Source: Gammaproteobacteria bacterium
GTDB taxonomy: Bacteria; Pseudomonadota; Gammaproteobacteria; SZUA-229
NCBI GenBank assembly: GCA_022340645.1
Contig: JAJDNP010000009.1
Span: 1 to 35,518, forward strand
Length of the DNA: 35,518 nucleotides
Direction of reading: 5' to 3'
Positions 24,816 to 34,182 of this stretch are shown one piece after another. Every line of letters begins with the position of its first letter. Positions within the stretch are counted from its first letter, which is position 1. The position numbers and the translations under genes were made by a program. The notes beneath the pieces were generated by a model. The model saw nothing but the letters and a program-made list of their open reading frames with translations. It did not search any database and was not told where the DNA came from.

Positions 24816-26102
24816 TTATACCAGCATAGATTCCAGTGCAATGTGTTCGCGCGATTCAAACTGGTGCAAATCTCGTCGCGATATGCTGATATGTAATAAA
24901 AAGCGCCCCTGGTCATCAATATACTCGTTACGGATCGCGCCGATTGCAAACAATTTTGCCCTGACACGCGCATCTGCCGGCGCCAGCGTCAGGTCGCCCT
25001 CCACCATCTGCTCTCTGAACATATCAATCAGGGTCTGTTTCAGTAAATTGATGCCCTCAGCCGTTTCAACCGACAGCCAGATGCGCTTCACATTACCTGC
25101 ATCGTCGAAATCAATTCTTGGCGGCACACCTGTCAGATCCACTTTATTCATTATCTGTATGCAGGGGATTTCACTGGCGCCGATTTGTGCCAGTACTTTT
25201 TCCACTTCCCGTATATTTGAATCACGATTTTCATCTGCGGAATCAATTACATGCAACAGCAACTGCGCCTGAGCCGTTTCCTGTAATGTCGAGTGAAAGG
25301 CATTAACCAGATCATGCGGCAGGTGGCGAATAAAGCCGACGGTATCAGCGAGTATGAATGAAACATCTTTGGACAGGTCTACCCGGCGTAAGGTCGGGTC
25401 AAGTGTTGCAAATAACTGGTCCTGCACGTATACCGAGTCTTCTGATAGCACATTAAACAGACTGGATTTGCCCGCATTGGTATAACCAACCAGGGATACG
25501 GTTGATATCTCTGCTTTCTGCCGGGACTGCCTGCCCTGCTCACGCTGTTTTCTGACCTTATCGAGCCGATGATTGATTTGTTTAATACGAATATTTAGCA
25601 AACGGCGATCTGTTTCCAGCTGAGTTTCACCCGGACCACGTAACCCTATACCGCCTTTCTGGCGTTCAAGATGGGTCCAGCCGCGTACCAGCCGGGTAGA
25701 GAGGTGTTTCAGCTGTGCCAGTTCGACCTGCAATTTACCCTCGAAGGAACGCGCGCGTTGCGCGAAAATATCAAGAATCAATCCTGTACGATCGAGAACA
25801 CGGCATTCTATCAGGCGCTCCAGGTTGCGTTCCTGGGATGCTGACAGTGCATGATTAAACAAAACCAGGTCAGCTTTATGCTTTTTTACAAGTTCAGCTA
25901 TTTCCCGGGCTTTGCCGCTACCGATAAAATATTTTGGGTCTGCTCGCTGACGGCTGGTAGTGGTAATGGCCACAATATCAGCGCCTGAGGATAAAACCAG
26001 TTCCTTGAATTCAGATAAGTTTTCACGATGTGCATCATCGAATATATCCATGTGCACCAGGATAACACGGTTGCCGCCTTCCAGGCGTTCGATGTCTAAC
26101 AT
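24816..26102 (-). CDS. hflX: Ribosome-associated GTPase HflX
   Basis: A 428-residue GTPase that splits stalled or inactive 70S ribosomes. The N-terminal HflX domain carries DPKYFIGSGKAREIAEL and the linker GPGETQLETDRRLLNIRI, a hallmark of the family. G motifs: G1 VGYTNAGKSSLFN, G3 DTVGFIRHLPHDLV and G4 NKVD. The C-terminal domain is short (GRFLLHISISRRDLHQF). Length matches E. coli HflX (426). It is preceded by hfq, with an intrinsic terminator between them, so part of its transcription must read through or start locally. The ribosome site is weak. Confidence 0.97.
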   Translation of the reverse strand: MLDIERLEGGNRVILVHMDIFDDAHRENLSEFKELVLSSGADIVAITTTSRQRADPKYFIGSGKAREIAELVKKHKADLVLFNHALSASQERNLERLIECRVLDRTGLILDIFAQRARSFEGKLQVELAQLKHLSTRLVRGWTHLERQKGGIGLRGPGETQLETDRRLLNIRIKQINHRLDKVRKQREQGRQSRQKAEISTVSLVGYTNAGKSSLFNVLSEDSVYVQDQLFATLDPTLRRVDLSKDVSFILADTVGFIRHLPHDLVNAFHSTLQETAQAQLLLHVIDSADENRDSNIREVEKVLAQIGASEIPCIQIMNKVDLTGVPPRIDFDDAGNVKRIWLSVETAEGINLLKQTLIDMFREQMVEGDLTLAPADARVRAKLFAIGAIRNEYIDDQGRFLLHISISRRDLHQFESREHIALESMLV

Positions 26103-26200
26103 TTGTTTTTAATATTCAATAAATTACAGAACATTATAAAAGCTTATTATGGTTAATAATTTGTATCTTTTGTGAAAATAAATACCGGTTTAATGCAGGC

Positions 26201-26229
26201 AAAAAAATGGCCGCCGGCGGCGACCATTT
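26201..26229 (-). terminator. Intrinsic terminator after hfq
   Basis: On the minus strand AAATGGTCGCC and GGCGGCCATTT form an 11-bp stem with a single mismatch and a 3-base loop, directly followed by seven T (26207-26201). It lies 21 bases after the hfq stop codon and before hflX, a textbook intrinsic terminator. It should set hfq apart from hflX-hflKC at least in part. Confidence 0.88.
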
Positions 26230-26249
26230 CAAATCGACCATGCACATAC

Positions 26250-26498
26250 TCAATTATCATCGTCACCGTCATCGTCAGCAGGGTCATTCCATTTTATTTT
26301 ACGTGACGGCACTACAGTAGAAATTGCATGTTTGTAAACCATTTGCGTAACCGTGTTTTTTAACAGCACGGCGAACTGGTCAAACGATTCTATTTGTCCT
26401 TGCAGTTTAATACCGTTAACCAGGAAGATTGAAACCGGTACTTTTTCTCTTCGCAGTGCGTTTAAATAGGGGTCTTGCAGGTGGTGTCCTTTTGACAT
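26250..26498 (-). CDS. hfq: RNA chaperone Hfq
   Basis: An 82-residue Sm-like protein that forms a hexameric ring and pairs small RNAs with mRNAs. The Sm1 region reads [20 protein letters not shown] with the proximal-face residues, then [19 protein letters not shown], and Sm2 reads [13 protein letters not shown]. The C-terminal tail is very short and acidic ([11 protein letters not shown]), unlike the long tail of E. coli Hfq, and typical of many other gammaproteobacteria. GAGG precedes the ATG. It lies 87 bases after miaA and is followed by a strong terminator. Confidence 0.98.
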   Translation of the reverse strand: MSKGHHLQDPYLNALRREKVPVSIFLVNGIKLQGQIESFDQFAVLLKNTVTQMVYKHAISTVVPSRKIKWNDPADDDGDDDN

Positions 26499-26585
26499 AT
26501 CAAATGCCTCGTTATTGTTATTATCTGAGGATGTGGTTATTAAACTACATTAACGGTTCTAAATGCAACTAATTGTGACTTCACC

Positions 26586-27560
26586 CTATGATAGTAAATA
26601 TTTGAGGTTTTTTACAATTTTCTGCGTATTTAATAATTTTGGCTCGATAAAGTTGCATTCCATCTCCTTTCGTAACCAGGTCATCTGACGTTTTGCCAGC
26701 TGCGCCGTGGCAATAATCGCCTTTTCCCGCATCTCGTCATAGCCATACTCACCAGCAAGATACGCCCAAACCTGCCGGTAACCAACAGCACGAATCGATG
26801 GCATCTCGGCATGCAGGTCGCCGCGATTATACAGCGATTCGACTTCTTCAATGAAGCCCTGTTGCAACATGGTATCGAAACGAAGCTGTATTCGTTCACG
26901 AAGTTTCGTACGGTCCGCTGGCATCAGGGCAATCTTTATCCGCCGGTACGGAAACCTTCCGCCGGCCTGGTTGAGGTCCTGATCCAGCCAGAACTCAGTT
27001 AACGTTTTTCCTGTAGAATCATACAGTTCTAACGCCCTTTTAATTCTTTGTGGATCATTTGGATGAATGCGTTCAGCTGATACTGGATCAACACTTTTCA
27101 GGCGCTCATGCATGGCCGGCACACCTTTTGTTTTCGCCTCCAGTTCGATTGCCTGCCTTACCGAGTCGGCGACATCAGGCATCCTGGCGATCCCCTTTTG
27201 CAGTGTATTAAAGTACAGCATTGTGCCGCCAACCAGTAAAGGGATGCGCTCACGAATCACACATTGCTGCATTAACGAAAGGGCATCATCACGAAATTGC
27301 CCCGCTGAATACACCTCATGGGGATCAATAATATCAATTAAATGGTGGGGTGCTCTGCCAAGGGTCTCTGTGTCGGGTTTGGCGGTGCCGATATCCATGC
27401 CGCGATAAACCTGCGCGGAATCAACGCTGATTATATCAACTGCCAGCTCATCAGAGAGTGCCAGCGCCAAATCCGTTTTCCCTGTCGCCGTTGGCCCCAT
27501 GATAAAAATGGAAATTGGCGAGTCCGTTTCTGCTCCTTGCTGGAAAATTAAGTCTTTCAT
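26586..27560 (-). CDS. miaA: tRNA dimethylallyltransferase MiaA
   Basis: A 324-residue enzyme that adds a dimethylallyl group to N6 of A37 in tRNAs reading codons that start with U. The P-loop is IMGPTATGKTDLALAL, followed by DSAQVYRGMDIGTAKPD with the catalytic Asp/Thr region, HHLIDIIDPHEVYSAGQF and LVGGTMLYFNTLQKG. The C-terminal half has AVGYRQVWAYLAGEY and RQMTWLRKE. The upstream lead of about 14 residues is slightly longer than in E. coli (316 residues). It lies 63 bases after mutL and before hfq, the standard order. Confidence 0.98.
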   Translation of the reverse strand: MKDLIFQQGAETDSPISIFIMGPTATGKTDLALALSDELAVDIISVDSAQVYRGMDIGTAKPDTETLGRAPHHLIDIIDPHEVYSAGQFRDDALSLMQQCVIRERIPLLVGGTMLYFNTLQKGIARMPDVADSVRQAIELEAKTKGVPAMHERLKSVDPVSAERIHPNDPQRIKRALELYDSTGKTLTEFWLDQDLNQAGGRFPYRRIKIALMPADRTKLRERIQLRFDTMLQQGFIEEVESLYNRGDLHAEMPSIRAVGYRQVWAYLAGEYGYDEMREKAIIATAQLAKRQMTWLRKEMECNFIEPKLLNTQKIVKNLKYLLS

Positions 27561-27583
27561 AAAAAATTCGGAGTTTTAAGTCG

Positions 27584-27611
27584 TAAGTTTTAAGTTGAAA
27601 CTTATAACTTA
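27584..27611. repeat. Near-perfect palindrome in the mutL-miaA gap
   Basis: TAAGTTTTAAGTT (27584-27596) faces AACTTATAACTTA (27599-27611) with one mismatch and only two bases between the arms. A related run of acttacaactt and acttaaaact motifs occurs at 19511-19543, downstream of purA. Both lie in short gaps between genes, so these may be decayed copies of one A/T-rich intergenic repeat. Confidence 0.5.
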
Positions 27612-27623
27612 TAACTTTATATA

Positions 27624-29477
27624 TTAACGGCCACGCATAAAAAGTTTATCCAGCTCGGCAATCGTTAGCTGTACCCAGGTCGGTCGCCCATGATTACACT
27701 GCCCGCTGCGCTCCGTAATCTCCATATCACGAAGCAGCGCATTCATTTCCTCAATGGTTAATTTGCGGTTGGCGCGCACTGAACCAAAACAGGCCATGGT
27801 GGACAAAACTTCATTCATGGCCTGTTCAATCCGCATACTGCTACCATGACTTAACAGATCTGCCAGTACATCACGCACCAGCGTCTCGACATCACTGGCA
27901 GATAATAAAACCGGTATTTGACGTATTTTTATACTCTCATCGGCAACACGGTCAACTTCAAAGCCCAGCCGGCGAAAAACTTCATCATCGTCTTCGACCA
28001 GTTGCGCTTCCTTGCTGCTTACCGACATCGTTACCGGAACAAGCAATGGCTGCGAGCGGATACCTTCACCGTCATGCGCTGTTTTAAGACGTTCATAGGT
28101 AATTCGCTCATGCGCGGCATGCATATCGACCAGCACCAGGCCCAGTGCATTCTCTGCCAGGATATAAACGCCATGCAGCTGAGCACGGGCAAAACCCAAA
28201 GGCGGGAGCTCTTCAGACGCCATGCCGGTAGCGGCATCTGTTAACGGCTGGCTTTGCCGATGCTGAATAAACGCATCCAGCCTGTCATTATTAGCAAACT
28301 CGGCATAAGCGCGCCGCTGTTCAGCAACGGCAAATGGCATTGATGCCTGTGACGGTTGCTGCTGAGAAAAATTGAACTGGCTGGAAGCTGCACGGCCGGC
28401 ATCAGCATTTACCGCAGCATTCGAACCATTGGAGAAATGGCCGTACTCATGCGCTTTTGTATCACCTGCCAGTATTTCTGCAATGCTTTTATGTATGGCC
28501 CTAAACAGAAAATCATGCACCTGGCTGCTTTGTCGAAAACGCACTTCGTGTTTACCCGGGTGCGCATTGACATCTACCAGCGAAGGATCACATTCAAAAA
28601 ATAATACGTAGGCGGGGTGTCTGCCATGATATAAAACATCGGCATAGGCCTGCCGTACAGCATGCGTTACCAGGCGATCCTTTACGACACGGCCATTGAC
28701 ATAAAAAAACTGCATATCCGCCTGGCTGCGTGAAAATGTGGGTTGTGCAATCCAGCCCCAGAGGTGGAATCCCTCATATTCAAAATCCATGTGCACTGAC
28801 TGTTCAATAAATGCCGGCCCGAAAATCTCGGCGATGCGTTTTTCCTGTTCAAGCCGACTGCCAGCTGCCTGATAGTGCTTAACAATGCGCTGGTTATGCC
28901 GGAGCGATATATCAACATCAAAACGGCTGAGAGAAATACGTTTCACCACATCTTCAAGATGCGAGAACTCTGTTTTTTCGGTACGAAGAAATTTACGCCG
29001 CGCAGGAACATTAAAAAACAGGTCCCGTACTTCAACTGTCGTCCCGGGTTTACTGGCTGCCGGTTTGATATCGCTGGCAATGCTGTTATCCATCGTCAGC
29101 TGCCAGGTTTCATTGCCCTTCTGCCAGCAGGAAGTCAGCTGCAATTGACTGACAGATGCGATACTCGGCAACGCTTCACCGCGAAAACCGAGACTGGTCA
29201 CATGTTCCAGGTCATCAAGATTGCTGATTTTACTGGTGGCATGCGCCGATAATGACAAAACAAGATCATCTTTATGGATACCATGACCGTTATCAGTGAT
29301 GCGGATAAGCTTTATGCCGCCTTTTTCAATATCGATGGCGATCCTGGTCGCGCCGGCATCCAGACTGTTTTCCAGCAGTTCCTTGACCACAGACGATGGA
29401 CGCTCAACAACCTCTCCTGCCGCAATTTGATTTACCAGCTGCACTGGCATTGGAAAAATTCGACTGTGTGTCGTCAT
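27624..29477 (-). CDS. mutL: DNA mismatch repair protein MutL, probably with endonuclease motif
   Basis: A 617-residue MutL. The N-terminal GHKL ATPase has IAAGEVVERPSSVVKELLEN, ITDNGHGI and TSLGFRGEALPSI. After a variable linker (residues 335-425) the dimerisation domain carries DMHAAHERITYE (D451, H453, E457, E462), which fits the DQHAx2Ex4E metal-binding nuclease motif with Met for Gln, plus ACFGSVRA and QCNHGRPT. E. coli MutL lacks this motif, Pseudomonas MutL has it; so this protein probably nicks DNA itself and may work without MutH. No amiB lies upstream as it does in E. coli; phoU is there instead. The ribosome site is weak. Confidence 0.97.
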   Translation of the reverse strand: MTTHSRIFPMPVQLVNQIAAGEVVERPSSVVKELLENSLDAGATRIAIDIEKGGIKLIRITDNGHGIHKDDLVLSLSAHATSKISNLDDLEHVTSLGFRGEALPSIASVSQLQLTSCWQKGNETWQLTMDNSIASDIKPAASKPGTTVEVRDLFFNVPARRKFLRTEKTEFSHLEDVVKRISLSRFDVDISLRHNQRIVKHYQAAGSRLEQEKRIAEIFGPAFIEQSVHMDFEYEGFHLWGWIAQPTFSRSQADMQFFYVNGRVVKDRLVTHAVRQAYADVLYHGRHPAYVLFFECDPSLVDVNAHPGKHEVRFRQSSQVHDFLFRAIHKSIAEILAGDTKAHEYGHFSNGSNAAVNADAGRAASSQFNFSQQQPSQASMPFAVAEQRRAYAEFANNDRLDAFIQHRQSQPLTDAATGMASEELPPLGFARAQLHGVYILAENALGLVLVDMHAAHERITYERLKTAHDGEGIRSQPLLVPVTMSVSSKEAQLVEDDDEVFRRLGFEVDRVADESIKIRQIPVLLSASDVETLVRDVLADLLSHGSSMRIEQAMNEVLSTMACFGSVRANRKLTIEEMNALLRDMEITERSGQCNHGRPTWVQLTIAELDKLFMRGR

Positions 29478-29724
29478 GGTAACAAGGGTATATTATTCAA
29501 GGACCCGTAAGTTTATCGGGATTTTGGGTCTGAGTAAAAACTCAGCGGATACATATTGGGTTGACATGTAGAAAATCAATTGCTTTTATAAAGGCTGCCC
29601 TGACACTTTATCCGGGATAATAGTTTGTTGACACTAGATTTAATAGACACCCGGACTGGATCAACCTGGTGTGAGTTTATGCTTGAATTTATTGATCATG
29701 AAAATCTTTAATAGTCTGTTTCTG
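29478..29724. other. Intergenic region upstream of mutL
   Basis: About 250 bases with no gene. CTGAGT-aaaa-ACTCAG (29530-29545) is a small perfect hairpin. A TTGACA-type hexamer occurs at 29562-29567 on the plus strand only, with nothing to drive there. The mutL promoter must be here, but I cannot point to it. Confidence 0.4.
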
Positions 29725-29744
29725 AAAAACCAGCCTGTTGCTGG
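29725..29744 (-). terminator. Intrinsic terminator after phoU
   Basis: On the minus strand CCAGC-aacag-GCTGG is followed directly by TTTTT (29729-29725), 20 bases after the phoU stop codon. The stem is short but the T run is well placed, so it probably ends the pst operon before mutL. Confidence 0.6.
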
Positions 29745-29764
29745 CAATCCAGATTTAACAGTGG

Positions 29765-30469
29765 CTAGGCGTTACTTTCAGAATGCCGGACATCCTCACC
29801 GCTTACCAGATAAACGATATACTCTGCAAGGTTGTGGGCAAGATTGCCAATTCGTTCGAGCGATTTGAGCACCAGCACGATATTAATCACATGGCCAACA
29901 TTGCGTGAATCTTCCATAACGTAGGTGGTAAGACGGCGCAGACCAACCTCAAACTCCTCGTCAAGCTCATCCCTGTTATTCAGTAATACTTCGGCACGCT
30001 CGAAATCGAGTAGATCAAATATATTTAAGGATTCCTTTAACTGATTGCAGACAACTTTTCCCATGGCATGAACATCATGCAGCAGATATGAACTCGGATT
30101 ACTAACTTCATTTTCGTAAATTATTTTTGAAATACTGGCCATACGCACAGCTTCGTTGCCAATACGCTCGAGATCAGTAACCGCTTTGGAAAAGGCCATG
30201 AGACCGCGAAGATCACGGGCAAGCGGGCTGCGTTTGGCGAGTATTGCAGTAATACGGCTGTCGATTTCCTTTTCCAGCACATCAACCTGATGTTCTCGCT
30301 CGCAAACCTTGCGGGCCTTTACCAGGTCCTGGTGTTTTATACTATCGAGCGCCTCACTTGCCTGATCGGTTACCAGCCCACCCATTTCCAGCAATGACAA
30401 ATGCAAATGATTCAACTCGCCGTCAAAGCGTTGATAGGTATGACCTTCAAGTTGGTGATGAGCAGACAT
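29765..30469 (-). CDS. phoU: Phosphate signalling regulator PhoU
   Basis: A 234-residue cytoplasmic, all-helical protein with two PhoU repeats: the first has SLLEMGGLVTDQASEALDSI and ERIGNEAVRMA, the second has FERAEVLLNNRDELDEEF and LVLKSLERIGNLAHNLAEYI. The ExxGN-type metal-binding motifs are visible in both (ERIGNEAVR, ERIGNLAHN). It links the PstSCAB transporter to the PhoR/PhoB two-component system and keeps the Pho regulon off when phosphate is plentiful. It is the last gene of the operon, 27 bases after pstB. AAGG sits immediately before the ATG. phoB and phoR are not in the window. Confidence 0.97.
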   Translation of the reverse strand: MSAHHQLEGHTYQRFDGELNHLHLSLLEMGGLVTDQASEALDSIKHQDLVKARKVCEREHQVDVLEKEIDSRITAILAKRSPLARDLRGLMAFSKAVTDLERIGNEAVRMASISKIIYENEVSNPSSYLLHDVHAMGKVVCNQLKESLNIFDLLDFERAEVLLNNRDELDEEFEVGLRRLTTYVMEDSRNVGHVINIVLVLKSLERIGNLAHNLAEYIVYLVSGEDVRHSESNA

Positions 30470-30496
30470 CCTTAGCTGGCTTCGTTATACAGCGAA

Positions 30497-31390
30497 CTAT
30501 CCAAAACGGCCGGTAATATAATCTTCGGTCAGCTGATGTTTCGGTTTAGTGAACACTTCTTCGGTTATCCCGACTTCTATCAAATCGCCAAGGTGAAAGT
30601 ATGCCGTGCGTTGTGATACACGTGCTGCCTGCTGCATTGAGTGAGTTACAATAGCAATGGAGAAATTCTCGCGTAATTGATCCATTAAATCCTCGACTAC
30701 TGCTGTTGCAATTGGATCCAGGGCGGAACAGGGTTCATCCATCAGGATAACTTCGGGATTTACTGCAATGGTGCGGGCGATACATAGACGTTGCTGCTGC
30801 CCCCCGGAAAGCCCGGTGCCGGGCTGATCAAGACGGTCTTTGACTTCATCCCATAGACCGGCTTTTTGCAGGCTGGTAACGACTATTTCTTCCAGTTCGG
30901 TTTTATCCTGCGCCAGGCCATGAATCCGTGGACCAAAGGCAATATTTTCCCAGATTGACTTTGGAAAGGGATTGGGCTTCTGAAAGACCATACCCACCTG
31001 GGCACGTAACGGCACAACATCAATTTCCCGTGAATTGATTTCATAGTCATCCATCATAATAGAGCCCGTAACTTCGCAGCCTTTTATGGTGTCATTCATG
31101 CGGTTCAAACAACGTAGAAATGTCGTTTTGCCACAGCCGGAGGGACCGATCATGGCGATAATTTCATTGTTTCCAATGTCGAGATTAATATCCTTGATAG
31201 CCCGTTGCCCTGAATAATAGACATTAACATCGGTGCAGGACATGCGTGGGCTGTCTACCCGTATTTCACCAACCGTACTACGATCTTCACGAGAAACTGT
31301 GGCTCTATGCTTAACTTCCACAGGATCATCAATGCTCGCTTTTTTGGCGTTTGTAAATTTAATGTCTTCAGTTTGTTCCATAATATTCAC
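30497..31390 (-). CDS. pstB: Phosphate ABC transporter ATPase PstB
   Basis: A 297-residue ABC ATPase that drives phosphate import through PstCA. Walker A is [20 protein letters not shown], the Q-loop [20 protein letters not shown], the signature [15 protein letters not shown], Walker [14 protein letters not shown] and the switch His in [13 protein letters not shown]; all typical for PstB. It has an N-terminal extension of roughly 45 residues (charged, low complexity) compared with E. coli PstB (257). It follows pstA by 24 bases and precedes phoU. Confidence 0.98.
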   Translation of the reverse strand: MNIMEQTEDIKFTNAKKASIDDPVEVKHRATVSREDRSTVGEIRVDSPRMSCTDVNVYYSGQRAIKDINLDIGNNEIIAMIGPSGCGKTTFLRCLNRMNDTIKGCEVTGSIMMDDYEINSREIDVVPLRAQVGMVFQKPNPFPKSIWENIAFGPRIHGLAQDKTELEEIVVTSLQKAGLWDEVKDRLDQPGTGLSGGQQQRLCIARTIAVNPEVILMDEPCSALDPIATAVVEDLMDQLRENFSIAIVTHSMQQAARVSQRTAYFHLGDLIEVGITEEVFTKPKHQLTEDYITGRFG

Positions 31391-31414
31391 TCAACAAATA
31401 AAATCGTGACGCTG

Positions 31415-32743
31415 TTACCAGCGTCTTTCAAATCGTTTTCTCAATATTACGGCCAGTGCATTCATGGTTATCAAGAATGCAAGCAGTATCATAATAGCCG
31501 CAGATGTGCGTTCAACAAAGGCTCTTTCCGGGCTGTCAGCCCATAAATATATCTGTACCGGCAATACTGTGGCTGGATCGAAGATGTTGCCTGGAACGTC
31601 AACAATAAAGGCGACCATGCCAATCATCAACAGCGGTGCAGATTCACCTAAAGCCTGCGCCATGCCTATAATTGTACCGGTAAGCATACCAGGCATTGCT
31701 AAAGGTAAAACATGATAGATAATCGTTTGCATTGGTGACGCGCCTATGCCCAGCGCAGCCTCCCGAATTGAAGGCGGCACCGATTTCAGTGCAGCACGGC
31801 TGGCAATGATAATGGTTGGCAGTGTCATCAGGGTTAATACCAGGCCGCCAACAACAGGCGCCGACCGCGGCATACCGAAAAAATTGATGAACACCGCAAG
31901 GCCAAGCAAACCAAAGACAATCGATGGCACCGCCGCGAGATTATTGATATTGACCTCGATTACGTCTGTAAGTTTATTCTGTGGTGCGAACTCTTCGAGG
32001 TATACAGCAGCAGCCACGCCGATTGGAAAAGACAGCGCCAGTGTCACAATCAGGGTGAGCAGTGAACCCATTACCGCACCCCGGATGCCCGCCAGCTCGG
32101 GATCACGGGAGTCTCCGGAAGTAAAAAATCCGGTATTAAAACGTTTCTTGATACGCTCTTCCGAGATCAATTTATCCACCCAGACCAGCTGGTTATCCTT
32201 CATCCGGCGATCTGCCTGGACCACATCACGATCAATTTTCCCCTTCATTAACATATCCAGGTCGTCTGCTGCCGGCACCCAGACTGTAATCGACTGGCCA
32301 ATCAGTTCGGGTTGTCTTATCACTCGGTCACGTAACTGGTATGTCGCACCAGTGCTAATCAGGCTATATAGCGCGCGCTTATCACTGCGTGATTTAACCT
32401 CGGGGAACATCGTTCGCAGGGCTGCTTTTACAGCCCCGCCATAATTTGCCGTTGACAGCTGCTGTATGTTGTCTGGATCATCAATTGCAAGCGCGTCGAC
32501 ATCCAGAGAAATGTCGAGTTTTACATAGGTTTGCATAAATGCCGTGTAACCATTACCGACGATACTGGTGAACAGGGTCAGCAGGAAAATCAGGCCGAGA
32601 ATAATGGCTAACTTTCCGTATAGCTGGAAGCGTTTTTCTCGGGCCCGGCGTTTCGCCAGCCCCTTTTTTACCAGATCGATGGTGCGTGGCCGGCTGGCAA
32701 AAAAATCATCGTAACTGGAAGCTTTCTTACTCATACTGTTCAC
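31415..32743 (-). CDS. pstA: Phosphate ABC transporter permease PstA (long form)
   Basis: A 442-residue inner-membrane permease. An N-terminal helix (LAIILGLIFLLTLFTSIV) is followed by an extra, mainly polar domain of some 150 residues, then the MetI-type permease core with helices such as GSLLTLIVTLALSFPIGVAA and the EAALGIGASPMQTIIYHV cytoplasmic loop that contacts PstB. E. coli PstA is about 296 residues; the extra domain is shared with long PstA proteins of other gammaproteobacteria. The frame overlaps the end of pstC by 17 bases; the second Met (32734) would still overlap. Confidence 0.96.
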   Translation of the reverse strand: MNSMSKKASSYDDFFASRPRTIDLVKKGLAKRRAREKRFQLYGKLAIILGLIFLLTLFTSIVGNGYTAFMQTYVKLDISLDVDALAIDDPDNIQQLSTANYGGAVKAALRTMFPEVKSRSDKRALYSLISTGATYQLRDRVIRQPELIGQSITVWVPAADDLDMLMKGKIDRDVVQADRRMKDNQLVWVDKLISEERIKKRFNTGFFTSGDSRDPELAGIRGAVMGSLLTLIVTLALSFPIGVAAAVYLEEFAPQNKLTDVIEVNINNLAAVPSIVFGLLGLAVFINFFGMPRSAPVVGGLVLTLMTLPTIIIASRAALKSVPPSIREAALGIGASPMQTIIYHVLPLAMPGMLTGTIIGMAQALGESAPLLMIGMVAFIVDVPGNIFDPATVLPVQIYLWADSPERAFVERTSAAIMILLAFLITMNALAVILRKRFERRW

Positions 32744-34109
32744 GATATTTTCTAACGACTGTCAATGCAATTACATTCAAAATCAGAGTTACAACAAACA
32801 GGATCAGACCTAAGGCAAAGGCTGCCAGTGTTTTAGGGCTGTCAAATTCCTGGTCACCGGTAAGCAGGGTTACTATCTGCACCGTCACCGTGGTTACCGC
32901 TTGCAGTGGATTGGCGGTAAGGTTTGCAGATAAACCAGCAGCCATCACGACGATCATGGTTTCACCAATGGCACGCGATACAGCAAGTAATATGCCGCCG
33001 ACGATACCGGGCAAGGCTGCAGGGAATATGACTTTTCGAATAGTTTCAGACTGTGTTGCACCCAGGCCATAAGCACCGTCCCGCAAAGCTTGCGGTACTG
33101 CATTTATAACGTCATCCGATAGCGAGGATACAAAGGGAATAATCATTATGCCCATGACCAGACCCGCCGCCAGGGCGCTTTCTGATGCCACGTCAAGACC
33201 CAAAGAAACACCCATGTTACGTATAAATGGCGCCACGATCAGGGCTGCAAAAAAACCATATACCACGGTTGGGATACCGGCAAGTATTTCCAGCAGAGGC
33301 TTTGCTGTCGCACGCACCTTTGGCCCTGCATATTCGGATAAATAAATGGCAGACATCAGACCAATGGGGACCGCCACCACCATGGCAATGAAAGAAATCA
33401 GCAAGGTGCCGGCAAACAGCGGTACCGCACCGAAGGCGCCTGAAGAACCCACCTGATCCGCGCGAATTGCAGTTTGCGGACTCCACTCCAGGCCAAATAG
33501 AAATTCAGAGACCGGTACCGTTTGAAAAAAGCGTATTGATTCAAAAAGCACCGAGAGCAGGATACCAATGGTAGTAAGAATGGCAATACTCGAACAAATC
33601 ACAAGCAATCCCTGCAATATATTCTCAACTGCATTGCGTGCACGCTGATGTGCCTTGATACGCATCAGTACCATTGCCGATGCGCCGACGGCAAGTGAGA
33701 GTAGCAACACGGTTAATGCCGCGTCACCTGAAGCCTGCAGGTTTGCGTAGTGCTCTGCAGCGGCGCTTAATGTAGTATCAATCTGGCCGGAAGTAATATT
33801 GCCCTGCACCAGGTTTTTAATGTCATTAACAATGAGATTTAATCGATCTGCACCCTGAGCACGTATTTCCGCGGGTAAATCAGCCACAACCAGATTGGTG
33901 ATTATCGTTGATTCAAACGATTTCCATAAAAACAGTATCAGCAACGCAGGTAAACTGCACCACATCGCTGCATATAAACCATAATAGCTGGGCAATGAAT
34001 GCAGGTTGCGAATTTTGCCCTGGGCCACCTTAAAAGCACGCTTCTTGCCTAAATAATAAGCAAGCGAGCTGAATATTAGCAGAACTATTACAAGAGTATG
34101 TGTTTGCAT
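32727..34109 (-). CDS. pstC: Phosphate ABC transporter permease PstC (long form)
   Basis: A 460-residue permease. It has two extra N-terminal helices (TLVIVLLIFSSLAYYLG and the LYAAMWCSLPALLILFLW segment) and an inserted polar region of about 80 residues before the MetI-type core (VAVPIGLMSAIYLSEYAGPK, GIPTVVYGFFAALIVAPFIR and the DGAYGLGATQSETIRKV loop for PstB contact). E. coli PstC is about 319 residues. With PstA it forms the channel. It starts 73 bases after pstS across a strong hairpin. Confidence 0.96.
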   Translation of the reverse strand: MQTHTLVIVLLIFSSLAYYLGKKRAFKVAQGKIRNLHSLPSYYGLYAAMWCSLPALLILFLWKSFESTIITNLVVADLPAEIRAQGADRLNLIVNDIKNLVQGNITSGQIDTTLSAAAEHYANLQASGDAALTVLLLSLAVGASAMVLMRIKAHQRARNAVENILQGLLVICSSIAILTTIGILLSVLFESIRFFQTVPVSEFLFGLEWSPQTAIRADQVGSSGAFGAVPLFAGTLLISFIAMVVAVPIGLMSAIYLSEYAGPKVRATAKPLLEILAGIPTVVYGFFAALIVAPFIRNMGVSLGLDVASESALAAGLVMGIMIIPFVSSLSDDVINAVPQALRDGAYGLGATQSETIRKVIFPAALPGIVGGILLAVSRAIGETMIVVMAAGLSANLTANPLQAVTTVTVQIVTLLTGDQEFDSPKTLAAFALGLILFVVTLILNVIALTVVRKYREQYE

Positions 34110-34126
34110 TGTTTAATCTAATAAAT

Positions 34127-34157
34127 ATGCGACGGCCTGTTTGCCAGGCCGTCGCAT
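34127..34157 (-). terminator. pstS-pstC intercistronic hairpin (attenuator or mRNA stabiliser)
   Basis: ATGCGACGGCCTG (34127-34139) and CAGGCCGTCGCAT (34145-34157) are a perfect 13-bp inverted repeat with a 5-base loop, 25 bases after the pstS stop. On the minus strand it is followed by ATTTATTAG, only mildly T-rich. Such a hairpin commonly makes binding-protein mRNA more abundant than the downstream permease mRNA. Confidence 0.75.
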
Positions 34158-34182
34158 GCATTCGAATAATCCAGGTTTTTAC

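Noticed and set aside
31746-32444. 232-residue open frame on the plus strand inside pstA
   Set aside because: Ser/Thr/Arg-rich shadow of the permease gene on the other strand; pstA itself is unmistakable.
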